Source of the DNA: Paenibacillus typhae
Lineage (GTDB): Bacteria > Bacillota > Bacilli > Paenibacillales > Paenibacillaceae
NCBI RefSeq assembly: GCF_900099765.1
Contig: NZ_FNDX01000043.1
Coordinates: 8,349 to 52,943, forward strand
DNA: 44,595 nt
Reading direction: 5' to 3'
Made by a program: the position numbers and the translations under genes. The notes below the pieces were generated by a model. The model had not been told where the DNA came from and did no database searches. It worked only from the letters and a program-made list of their open reading frames with translations. The number at the start of each line of letters is the position of its first letter. Position 1 is the first letter of the stretch. Positions 7,545 to 14,638 of this stretch are shown one piece after another.

Positions 7545-9470
7545 ATGGCACGTTATTTTAATGGCAGGGAAATTGAACTACTGGCACCGGCAGGAACCTT
7601 TGAAATCTTCAAGGAAGTCGTTCAATCGGCTTGTGATGCGGTTTATTTTGGCGGTCCGGTCCTGAATATGCGGATGATGCGCAAGGGCTACAACCTATCG
7701 CATGAGGAGATTGCCCAGGCGCTGGTGATGGCCCATAATCTCGGTAAAAAAGTCTATGTCACCGTCAATAATCTGTTTAGTGAAGAAGATGTGGAGGAAG
7801 CCAGAGAGTATCTGCGGTTCCTGGACGAGGTTCAGCCGGATGCGCTGATTGTGCAGGATATGGCGGTGCTGGAGCTGATCCGCGAGATGGGGCTGACCGT
7901 TCCGATTCATGCTTCAGTCATGATGAATGTCCACAATCTTGAAATGATCTATGCGCTGCGCGATCTCGGGGTAAGCCGGGTGGTCACTTCACGTGAGATG
8001 GACCTGCAGACAGCGAAGCTGCTGGGGCAGAGAAGCGGAATGGAGCTGGAGTATTTCATTCACGGTGATATGTGCTCGGTGCACGGGGCCAACTGCTATT
8101 TCAGCTCCCAGGTGTTCGGAATGAGCAGCAACCGGGGCAAATGCATGAAGCCTTGCCGCTGGGATTACCGGATCAAGAAGGATGGCTATGTCTTCCCGGC
8201 TGAATATCCGCTGGCGGTCAAAGATATGTTCATGTACGAGCATCTTCCGGAGCTGATTGAATCGGGCATAACCTCCTTCAAAATTGAAGGCCGGATGCGC
8301 GATAAGGACTTTATGGTCATGCTGGCGAACAGCTATGGCGAAGCGATTGACCGCTATATTGATGATCCGGTCGGCTTTAACCGTACGGTGGACTCCAAAA
8401 TGCTGTACAACAACCGCAAACGCGACTTTTCCACCGCGTACGCTTTTGGCAAGCCGGGATTATCGAATATTAACCGCCGCTATGAGGGAACAGGGAAATT
8501 CTACAGTACGGGAAAAGTGTTCAGCACCCCTACAGCAGAGCGTGAGCTCTCGGAGAGCCGGGTAATCCAGCTCCGTGAGCGGATGGCAGAAGGCAAAAAG
8601 GCGCAGGTGAATAAGCCTGAACTGGCAGTGCGAGTCAACAATATGGAACAGGCGAAGCTGGCGCTGGAGCTTGGTGTTGAGCATTTGTATCTGCCGGGCG
8701 ACGTGTTTGAACCGGATCTGCCGCTGACCAAACAGGATATTAAAGAGCTGGGCGCGCTAAAAGGTGAGACCAAGCTGTATCTGGGCATGCCGCGGATGAT
8801 GACAGAGCTGCATTTCGACCAGTTCAGCCAGCTGCTGGGCGGAGAACGCCTGCCGGTAGACGGTTTGCTGGTTACGAATCTGGGAGCGATCCGCCGCTTT
8901 AAGGATATGGGGTATCCGATGATCGGGGATGTGAATCTTAATGTGTACAATCATCTGGCTGCTGAGCTGTATACCGGACTGGGTCTGCAAAAGCTGACCG
9001 TTTCACCGGAGATGACGCTAGAGCATTTTGCCGCCTTTACCTCCCGCTGTGATCTGCCGCTTGAAGTTGTCGTGCACGGCACGCCGGCGCTGATGTATAT
9101 GGAGCATGATCTGTTCGAGAACACTGAAGTTATGGAGCCAATCGGTGAGGAAGACAACCTGTTTGTCAGCAATAACGTCCTGGTGCTCAAAACGGATAAA
9201 GGTGAAAATCCGGTCTACCGCGATCAATACGGCCGCTGTCACCTGCTGTTCGCTAAAGAGCTGTGCTACCTGCCGGTGCTCGATGAGATGAAGGGAATGG
9301 GAATCTCCACCTTCCGGATTGAAGGGGCTACCTACAGCATCGCTGAGCTGCGCACAATCATTACAGCTTATCAGGAAGCTATTGGCGGCAAGGGGAACAA
9401 AGAGGAGCTGCTGGGCGGGCTGAAGCCGGTGTATGCCGGATATACGTTGGGCTCACTGCAGTTTAATTAA
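7545..9470 (+). CDS. U32 family protein with [4Fe-4S]-type cysteine motif
   Basis: A 641-residue 'peptidase U32' protein. The family signature EYFIHGDMCSVHGANCYFSS is present, with Cys177, Cys184, Cys200 and Cys204 in a C-x6-C-x15-C-x3-C arrangement. That arrangement binds a [4Fe-4S] cluster in characterised relatives. Despite the name, relatives such as TrhP, RlhA and UbiU/UbiV use prephenate-dependent, oxygen-independent hydroxylation on tRNA, rRNA or quinone precursors. The C-terminal third (about 350-641) forms the second half usual for long family members. AGGGGG precedes the ATG and the gene starts 21 nt after ecfT, so co-transcription is likely. The substrate is unknown; RNA modification is the default guess and quinone modification is suggested only by neighbours. 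Confidence 0.88.
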   Translation: MARYFNGREIELLAPAGTFEIFKEVVQSACDAVYFGGPVLNMRMMRKGYNLSHEEIAQALVMAHNLGKKVYVTVNNLFSEEDVEEAREYLRFLDEVQPDALIVQDMAVLELIREMGLTVPIHASVMMNVHNLEMIYALRDLGVSRVVTSREMDLQTAKLLGQRSGMELEYFIHGDMCSVHGANCYFSSQVFGMSSNRGKCMKPCRWDYRIKKDGYVFPAEYPLAVKDMFMYEHLPELIESGITSFKIEGRMRDKDFMVMLANSYGEAIDRYIDDPVGFNRTVDSKMLYNNRKRDFSTAYAFGKPGLSNINRRYEGTGKFYSTGKVFSTPTAERELSESRVIQLRERMAEGKKAQVNKPELAVRVNNMEQAKLALELGVEHLYLPGDVFEPDLPLTKQDIKELGALKGETKLYLGMPRMMTELHFDQFSQLLGGERLPVDGLLVTNLGAIRRFKDMGYPMIGDVNLNVYNHLAAELYTGLGLQKLTVSPEMTLEHFAAFTSRCDLPLEVVVHGTPALMYMEHDLFENTEVMEPIGEEDNLFVSNNVLVLKTDKGENPVYRDQYGRCHLLFAKELCYLPVLDEMKGMGISTFRIEGATYSIAELRTIITAYQEAIGGKGNKEELLGGLKPVYAGYTLGSLQFN

Positions 9471-9697
9471 TATTTCAAATTTAAAATTATAGGGTTACAC
9501 TTTTTATTTTGCCAGAGATAGAATTGTAAGTGACATTTTTCACAAAATCTAAGCTTTGAAAGATTGGTAATCTTTTATCCATATACAGGTCTGCAGACGA
9601 TATAATAGTTGGTAGAGCAATGGAACGGGTATGCCGTCCTGAACAGGGCGGTATCCGCTTCTGCACAGAAATCATCGAGTGAAAGCGAGGCGTCTTC
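9471..9697 (+). promoter_or_regulatory. AT-rich gap with probable aminotransferase promoter
   Basis: The gap is AT-rich (9470-9610), with a perfect -10 hexamer TATAAT at 9601-9606 but no convincing -35 at 17 nt. An imperfect hairpin (CGGGTATGCCGTCCT against AGGGCGGTATCCG, about 9627-9657) follows before the start codon and could act on the leader. Confidence 0.4.
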
Positions 9698-11008
9698 ATG
9701 GAACACACATCATTTATTGGCAGAGAGGCTGTAGCCGCCAAGCGCAGGCAGTATTTCTATCCCTGCACCGCACACTTTTACCGTGATGCCCCGCAAATTG
9801 TACGCGGGAGCATGCAGTATGTTTATGATGAGAACGGCAAGGAGTATACGGATTTCTTTGCCGGAGTTTCCGTAGTGGCCTGCGGGCACTGCAATCCGGC
9901 GATTACTGACCGGACCATTGCCCAGCTTCAGCAGCTCCAGCATACATCCACGGTGTATTTGACCCAGCCCAATGTAGATTTGGCAGAGCGGCTGGAGGCG
10001 GTGCTTCCGGGTGGCCTGCGGCGCAGCTTTTTCGTGAATACCGGCTCTGAAGCGAATGAAGGCGCGCTGCTGCTGGCCAGAATGCACACCGGCCGCAAAG
10101 GGTTTATCGCCCTCGAGAGCGGTTTGCACGGGCGCACCAATCTGACAATGAGCGTGACCGGCCTGCAGATGTGGCGGACGGATAACTATCTGGACGAGGA
10201 CGTTACCTTCATTGAACGGCCGTATCATCCTGATCTGACTCTGGAAGAGGCAGCGGCCCTGTCTATTAAGAGCTTGAAGCGGGTACTGGAACAAAAGGGC
10301 CATACCATCGCCGCGATGATCGTTGAGCCGATCCAGGGCAACGGGGGCATGATTATGCCGGCTCCAACGTATTTCCGCGAGGTCAAAGCGCTGCTGGAGC
10401 AATACGGCGTGCTGCTGATCGACGATGAGATTCAGACCGGCTACGGCCGTACCGGCGCCATGTTCGCAATCGAGCATTTTGGAGTGGTTCCGGATATTAT
10501 CAGTATGGCAAAAGCGCTCGGCAACGGCGTGCCGGTGGCAGCCTTCGCCACTACAGATGAAATCGCCGCTTCTCTGAACCGTCCGTCGGCCTCCACCTTC
10601 GGCGGTAATCCGGTCTCGGCAGCTACGGCGCTGGCTGTGCTTGATTATATTGAGGGTGAACAGCTGCCGGCACGTGCGGCAGCGCTGGGCGGCCGACTGA
10701 AAGCCGGACTGGAGCAACTGCAGGCGAGCTATCCGGCGCTGATCACGGACGTGCGGGGCACCGGCTTCATGCTGGGAGCTGAGCTGGCCGGCAATGCTGC
10801 AGTAAGTGCTGCCGAACTGACTGATGATGTGCTGGAAGACATGAAGGACCGCGGTTATCTGATCGGCAAAAACGGCGTAGGCCGCAATGTGCTTGCCTTC
10901 CAGCCTCCGCTGGTTGTTACAGCAGAAAATGTAGATGGTTTGCTCAAAGCACTCGGTGAAGTGCTGCTGCAGGCCTCCCGCCGTTTGTCTGCCGCTGTGC
11001 AGGCTTAA
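9698..11008 (+). CDS. Class-III PLP-dependent aminotransferase
   Basis: A 436-residue fold-type I aminotransferase of the omega/ornithine group. The PLP site is visible: NTGSEANEGA (phosphate-binding region, near 114-123), DDEIQTGYGRTG with the pyridine-contacting aspartate (Asp242 or Asp243), and Lys272 in SMAKALGNGVP. Full-length family proteins are 420-460 residues, so it looks complete. The closest themes by eye are alanine-glyoxylate aminotransferase 2, 4-aminobutyrate and beta-alanine aminotransferases; the amino donor cannot be told from sequence. It is 42 nt upstream of the UbiA-type prenyltransferase and probably co-transcribed with it. No link to quinone synthesis is established. 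Confidence 0.88.
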   Translation: MEHTSFIGREAVAAKRRQYFYPCTAHFYRDAPQIVRGSMQYVYDENGKEYTDFFAGVSVVACGHCNPAITDRTIAQLQQLQHTSTVYLTQPNVDLAERLEAVLPGGLRRSFFVNTGSEANEGALLLARMHTGRKGFIALESGLHGRTNLTMSVTGLQMWRTDNYLDEDVTFIERPYHPDLTLEEAAALSIKSLKRVLEQKGHTIAAMIVEPIQGNGGMIMPAPTYFREVKALLEQYGVLLIDDEIQTGYGRTGAMFAIEHFGVVPDIISMAKALGNGVPVAAFATTDEIAASLNRPSASTFGGNPVSAATALAVLDYIEGEQLPARAAALGGRLKAGLEQLQASYPALITDVRGTGFMLGAELAGNAAVSAAELTDDVLEDMKDRGYLIGKNGVGRNVLAFQPPLVVTAENVDGLLKALGEVLLQASRRLSAAVQA

Positions 11009-11050
11009 GCGGGCAGCAGGCACAGGAATCAAAGGTAAAGGACGAATACA

Positions 11051-11935
11051 ATGGTTATTATGAATGCTTTTAAGACGACAGCCCTTAAGCTGAAAATGTT
11101 CAGCGAGCTGGTTATGTTCTCACATACGCTTTTCTCTCTGCCGTTTGCCGTCATCTCGATGGTCTGGGCCGCCGGCGGATGGCCTTCCGGGCATATGATG
11201 CTATGGGGCCTGATTGCCCTGATCGGGGCGCGCAATGGCGCCAACGCCTTCAACCGGCTGGTTGACCGCACCTTTGACAAGCAGAACCCGCGGACGGCGC
11301 ACCGGCATCTGCCGCAGCAGCTGCTGGCGGAGAAGGAAGTTATCCTGTTTATTATTATCAACTACGCCGTGTTTATCGTTGCCTCCGGCATGCTGAATCT
11401 GCTCTGCCTGATTCTGTCGCCTGTGGCGATTGTCCTGATCTCCAGTTACTCGTATACTAAACGTTTCACGTTCCTTAGCCATCTGTATCTGGGCTTTGTC
11501 ATTGCCTCGGCACCCATCGGTGCATGGTTTGCTGTGACCGGAAACATTGCGTTCACACCGTTTGTAATCGGCACAGTCGTTATGCTGTGGATTGCCGGCT
11601 TTGACATCATCTACGGCACCCAGGACATCGAGTTTGACCGGCGGCACGGCCTCTGGTCGATTCCGAGCTTCTTCGGGCTGAAAAATGCGCTGCTCATCTC
11701 CAAGGGCCTGCATTTCATCATGGTGCTGCTGCTGCTCTTCCTGTACGTCTGGCGCGATCTGGGCTGGATGTATCTGGTCGGCATCGGCATCGCAACCCTG
11801 CTTCTGATGACGGAGCATCAGATCATCAAGCCGTCGAACCGGAAGCTGATGAAGGTGGCTTCTTATAATTTGAATCAGGTGATCAGTATGGTGATAGTAC
11901 TGTGCACGCTGATTGATTATTTTTATGTTAGCTAG
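11051..11935 (+). CDS. UbiA-family aromatic prenyltransferase, MqnP-like
   Basis: A 294-residue integral membrane prenyltransferase with about eight to nine helices. The two Mg/diphosphate motifs are clear: NRLVDRTFDKQNPRTAHRHLP near residues 72-92 (NxxxDxxxD) and DIIYGTQDIEFDRRH near 182-196. The NPRT...R.LP extension is typical of UbiA and the futalosine-pathway enzyme MqnP rather than of MenA, whose motif differs. It should attach a polyprenyl chain to an aromatic quinone precursor. The polyprenyl diphosphate could come from the converging synthase genes 1 kb away. In Listeria the equivalent slot is DmkA. AAAGGA lies 8 nt before the ATG; ATG 11060 is an alternative. Confidence 0.85.
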   Translation: MVIMNAFKTTALKLKMFSELVMFSHTLFSLPFAVISMVWAAGGWPSGHMMLWGLIALIGARNGANAFNRLVDRTFDKQNPRTAHRHLPQQLLAEKEVILFIIINYAVFIVASGMLNLLCLILSPVAIVLISSYSYTKRFTFLSHLYLGFVIASAPIGAWFAVTGNIAFTPFVIGTVVMLWIAGFDIIYGTQDIEFDRRHGLWSIPSFFGLKNALLISKGLHFIMVLLLLFLYVWRDLGWMYLVGIGIATLLLMTEHQIIKPSNRKLMKVASYNLNQVISMVIVLCTLIDYFYVS

Positions 11936-12000
11936 GGGGCGTGGGTGCGCTCGGTAGGGGAGGCTCTGCTGCGAGGAATGTTTGGACTTCCGGCCGCTGT

Positions 12001-12053
12001 TATGTTTGGATTTCCTCATTTAACCCGCTCTCCGCGGTAGAAATCCAAACATA
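12001..12053. repeat. 14-bp perfect inverted repeat
   Basis: TATGTTTGGATTTC (12001-12014) and its exact reverse complement (12040-12053) flank a 25-nt loop. A diverged direct copy of the left arm (AATGTTTGGACTTCC) begins near 11978. No T run follows, so it is not a standard terminator. Confidence 0.8.
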
Positions 12054-12177
12054 GCTTATGCTTCCGATGCGAGCTTTCCTTTGGAAAGCTTTCAGGCGGA
12101 CGCTCCGCTCCTACAGTTCCAAAATTCCTCTCCGCTCGCTCTTTACCTCACTTGGCTAACAACAAAAAAGACAACAG

Positions 12178-12200
12178 GCCCGCCCAGTAGGGGGGCGGGC
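12178..12200 (-). terminator. GC-rich hairpin with T tail on the minus strand
   Basis: GCCCGCCC (12178-12185) pairs with GGGCGGGC (12193-12200). Read on the minus strand it is followed within a few bases by TTTTTTG. A second small stem (CGCGTA/TACGCG, 12209-12229) followed by CCTTTTTG faces the plus strand and could end the prenyltransferase transcript. Confidence 0.5.
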
Positions 12201-12247
12201 AGCAAGGGCGCGTAAAGGCTGGCTACGCGGCCTTTTTGCTGTGGAAG

Positions 12248-12524
12248 CCCCCAAACCCAAACCCAAACCCAAACCCAAACCCAACCCCAAACCCAACCCC
12301 AAACCCAACCCCAACCCCAAACCCAACCCCAACCCCAAACCCAACCCCAACCCCAACCCCAACCCCAAACCCAACCCCAACCCCAACCCCAACCCCAACC
12401 CCAACCCCAACCCCAACCCCAACCCCAACCCCAAACCCAACCCCAACCCCAACCCCAAACCCAACCCCAACCCAAACCCAAACCCAAACCCAAACCCAAA
12501 CCCAAACCCAAACCCAAACCCCCC
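12248..12524. repeat. Telomere-like hexanucleotide tract (AAACCC/AACCCC)
   Basis: About 46 uninterrupted 6-nt units. Two unit types occur, AAACCC and AACCCC. Both ends are nearly pure AAACCC and the centre (about 12350-12430) is nearly pure AACCCC. One 5-nt unit (AACCC, 12469-12473) shifts the phase near the right end. The minus strand is therefore a long run of GGG/GGGG tracts separated by TT or TTT, well suited to G-quadruplex formation. It is non-coding by position between convergent genes. Confidence 0.95.
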
Positions 12525-12568
12525 TGGCTAAACAACGCTCACGGGCGCTTTGCTGCGTTCGCTGGTTT

Positions 12569-12610
12569 AGCAAAAGCAAAAGCAAAAGCAAAAGCAAAAG
12601 CAAAAGCGAA
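12569..12610. repeat. Second hexamer array (AGCAAA)
   Basis: Six perfect AGCAAA units and one AGCGAA unit. The array starts at the right arm of a 7-bp inverted repeat (GCTAAAC 12527-12533 / GTTTAGC 12565-12571) that joins it to the AAACCC tract. Confidence 0.95.
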
Positions 12611-12647
12611 AAAAATAGCAGGGGGCACAAGCTGCAGCGCCTGAGCA

Positions 12648-12836
12648 TCTAAGTGGATTTTCACCACCTAAATAGCCCCTTTCTAAGGAAATGGAGCGTT
12701 TAGTTGGAAAATCGACATCTAATCTACCCCGCGGGGCCGGTTGATAGTCTAAAAGGTGATATTAGGTGTGCTTTTTCCAACTAATAACCGCTTTTCAGCA
12801 GCTTTCAGTGAATTAGGTGGCGTTTTTACACTTAAC
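12648..12836. repeat. Four copies of a 25-nt imperfect palindrome, cluster 1
   Basis: Units at 12648-12672, 12699-12723, 12761-12785 and 12812-12836. The model is ATTAGRTGG, a 7-nt A-rich core ending in CG, then CCACCTAAT. The first two units read forward and the last two read as reverse complements. The same unit recurs at 34766-34954. Spacers between units are unrelated. Confidence 0.8.
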
Positions 12837-12884
12837 TTAATCAGGGAATGTCTCCACATTGCCGGGAGCACTGGAACGCAAAAA

Positions 12885-12904
12885 AAAGAGCCCGAAGGCT
12901 CTTT
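12885..12904 (-). terminator. Terminator of the hepT-like gene
   Basis: AAAGAGCC-CGAA-GGCTCTTT forms a perfect stem with a tetraloop. On the minus strand the stem runs straight into TTTTTTTT (complement of 12880-12887), 65 nt after the hepT stop. Confidence 0.9.
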
Positions 12905-12969
12905 GATGAACAGTTAAAATTTAACACGTTTAAGATGCGGCATATTGTGTTTATACATACCTTAATATC

Positions 12970-13950
12970 TCAGTAATCACGGCCGGCAAAATACTGCAGC
13001 AGCGTCTGCAGATCGGTATGAGCCGGATACCCGGATAGCTGCTGAATTATGGCTGCTGCCTGATCCAGATAGCTCTGGCTCACCTCCGCAGTGCGGGCAA
13101 GGGCATCGCTGCCGGTGATGAGATTCAGTACATAGGTAACCTCTTCTTCGGAGGAACCGGGACCAATCTTGCGGATCGCGGGAGCGAGCGCAGGGTCCTG
13201 AAGGGCAAACAGGACAGGAAGCGTTACCTGACCGTGCCGCAGATCACTGCCGGCCGGCTTGCCCAGCTTCTCGGCAGACTGGGTGAAGTCCAGCAGATCA
13301 TCCTGAATCTGAAACGACATGCCCAGCGCCTCGCCGAAGCGGTACAGGAGCTCGGCCACCTCTTCGGGACTATCTGTAGAGAGTGCACCGACCCGGAGGC
13401 AGGTGGCCATCAGCATCGCTGTCTTGTTAAGAGACTTTTCAAGGTATTGCTCGAGCGTCAGATCATAATCGAAGGCATGCTCCATTTGCTGGTATTCACC
13501 AAGGCAGAGCTGGGCGGTAGCTACGGATGACAAGTCATGGACGTAGCGGTTCTTGTCTCCGCTATATTTGCTTAACAGCTCGATGACTCTGGCTGACATG
13601 TAATTGCCGATATGGACAGCGGAGAGTACGCCGGTCTTCACATGCAGGGCAGCTCCGCCGCGCCGCAGCTCGGCATCGTCGATAATATCATCATGAATTA
13701 AAGAGGCGGCGTGAATAAATTCAGCAGCGGCAGAGAGCTGCAGCGTTCTGCGTCCGGCTGGTTTGCGGCCGAACCGGCCGCCGACAATGACCATAAGCGG
13801 GCGCAGACGCTTGCCTCCGGAGCCGATCAGCTCCAGGATGCTCTGGGCAAGCTGTGATTTTTTGGGGACATCCTTATCACGGGCCACTAGATTTTCAATT
13901 TCACGGTTAATTTCATTCAGGTCTATGTGTAAGGCTTCATGCAGCTTCAT
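12970..13950 (-). CDS. hepT: Polyprenyl diphosphate synthase, HepT/DmkB-like
   Basis: A 326-residue trans-prenyltransferase of the IspA/HepT class that elongates isoprenoid diphosphates for quinone side chains. The first aspartate-rich motif is DDIIDD (87-92) and the second is DDLLD (217-221). GSGGKRLRP (44-52) and KPAGSDL mark the substrate sites. In B. subtilis HepT the segment after the first motif reads TGDYLFAR; here it reads IGNYMSAR, an Asp-to-Asn change. It lies 18 nt downstream of the hepS-like gene, the same pairing as B. subtilis HepS/HepT but without menG between them. With ndh2 and pplA upstream, a DmkB-type role in an electron-transfer quinone pool is plausible. Chain length is inferred, not shown. 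Confidence 0.9.
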   Translation of the reverse strand: MKLHEALHIDLNEINREIENLVARDKDVPKKSQLAQSILELIGSGGKRLRPLMVIVGGRFGRKPAGRRTLQLSAAAEFIHAASLIHDDIIDDAELRRGGAALHVKTGVLSAVHIGNYMSARVIELLSKYSGDKNRYVHDLSSVATAQLCLGEYQQMEHAFDYDLTLEQYLEKSLNKTAMLMATCLRVGALSTDSPEEVAELLYRFGEALGMSFQIQDDLLDFTQSAEKLGKPAGSDLRHGQVTLPVLFALQDPALAPAIRKIGPGSSEEEVTYVLNLITGSDALARTAEVSQSYLDQAAAIIQQLSGYPAHTDLQTLLQYFAGRDY

Positions 13951-13968
13951 CTATCGGAATCCCACCTG

Positions 13969-14418
13969 TCAAATGGCTTTGCTTGTGCGGCTTCGCTGCC
14001 TGCTCTCCTGGAGAAGGAATTCATCGATTCCAGCCGCCGGATTGTACTCTGCGAAGTCTCCATTTGAACGTCTAATCTGCATTTTCTTAACGGAGGGAGC
14101 GAGATATGCAACCAGGTCCAGCTCACGGCATTTCACTGCGAACTGCAAATAGAAGCTGTATAAATAATCTCCGTCCAAAATGTTGCGGGTAAGGTCGGGG
14201 TGATGTGGGACGCATTCCATATGGCGCTCAGCAGCCAGGGTAAGAATGCTATAAATACCAAGCAAATGGAGTTTACGGTCATATTCCAGATCATGGCGTT
14301 CCAGTACCGCGAGCATCCGCTCACATTCCGCCGGAGAGAGATCCAATTGAATACCGGCGACCGGGGACATTTCAGCCTGCAATTGCCGGATGCTATCTTC
14401 AATGAGTTGTCTGTTCAT
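13969..14418 (-). CDS. Short HepS-like heptaprenyl synthase component I
   Basis: A 149-residue protein. The block NILDGDYLYSFYLQFA followed by LVAYLAPSVKKM resembles VLAGDYFSGLYYSLL of B. subtilis HepS, the non-catalytic partner that lets HepT make long chains. B. subtilis HepS has about 250 residues, so this version seems to lack roughly the C-terminal 100. The reading frame shows no sign of recent decay and keeps its place directly before hepT. The start at 14418 is chosen for AAGGAGAG 8 nt upstream; the frame runs open to 14535 but has no ribosome site there. The family call is by eye and moderate. If right, this is a miniature partner subunit. Confidence 0.6.
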   Translation of the reverse strand: MNRQLIEDSIRQLQAEMSPVAGIQLDLSPAECERMLAVLERHDLEYDRKLHLLGIYSILTLAAERHMECVPHHPDLTRNILDGDYLYSFYLQFAVKCRELDLVAYLAPSVKKMQIRRSNGDFAEYNPAAGIDEFLLQESRQRSRTSKAI

Positions 14419-14512
14419 TAAGCTTCTCTCCTTCATGTCGGTTTTGACGGAAGCATCCACCGCCCTGATTATCCCTACAAAACCAATCTTTAAAACCTTG
14501 TTAAACAAGGAG

Positions 14513-14539
14513 AGTAATGTGTCCCAGGGACACATTACT
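14513..14539. promoter_or_regulatory. 13-bp-arm palindrome upstream of hepS-like gene
   Basis: AGTAATGTGTCCC and its exact reverse complement are separated by a single A. The palindrome lies 95 nt before the hepS-like start codon and just downstream of AT-rich sequence that could hold its -10 (TATATT or TAATAT on the minus strand, 14546-14554). No T run follows, so an operator or a leader hairpin is likelier than a terminator. Confidence 0.6.
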
Positions 14540-14638
14540 CCTTAGAATATATTATTCAACTGTAGCACACATAAAACACATAATAATATGGTTATATGAA
14601 TTATGGCTTATAAATCATGAAGAAAGTGTTGATTCAGA

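Larger units (their letters stand above)
11936..12969. other. 1-kb convergent intergenic region rich in repeats
   Basis: This lies between the convergent prenyltransferase (+) and polyprenyl synthase (-) genes. It holds, in order: a 14-bp inverted repeat, a short hairpin (GCTTTCC/GGAAAGC), two terminator-like hairpins, a hexanucleotide tract, a second hexamer array, four 25-nt palindromic repeats, and the synthase terminator. No credible gene is seen. The long frames through the hexamer tract exist only because a 6-nt repeat has no stop codons. Confidence 0.8.

Noticed and set aside
9710..11032. 440-residue minus-strand frame opposite the aminotransferase
   Set aside because: The plus-strand frame has full PLP motifs and a ribosome site; the opposite frame is Gln/His/Arg-rich and matches nothing.
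12143..12652. Long open frames on both strands through the hexamer tract (Pro-Asn, Lys-Pro and Gly-Leu repeats)
   Set aside because: A 6-nt repeat without stop codons keeps several frames open on both strands; there is no ribosome site, and the position between convergent genes argues against coding.
12248..12836. CRISPR array
   Set aside because: The hexamers have no spacers, and the 25-nt units are imperfect, occur in both orientations and have irregular spacing; no cas genes are present.
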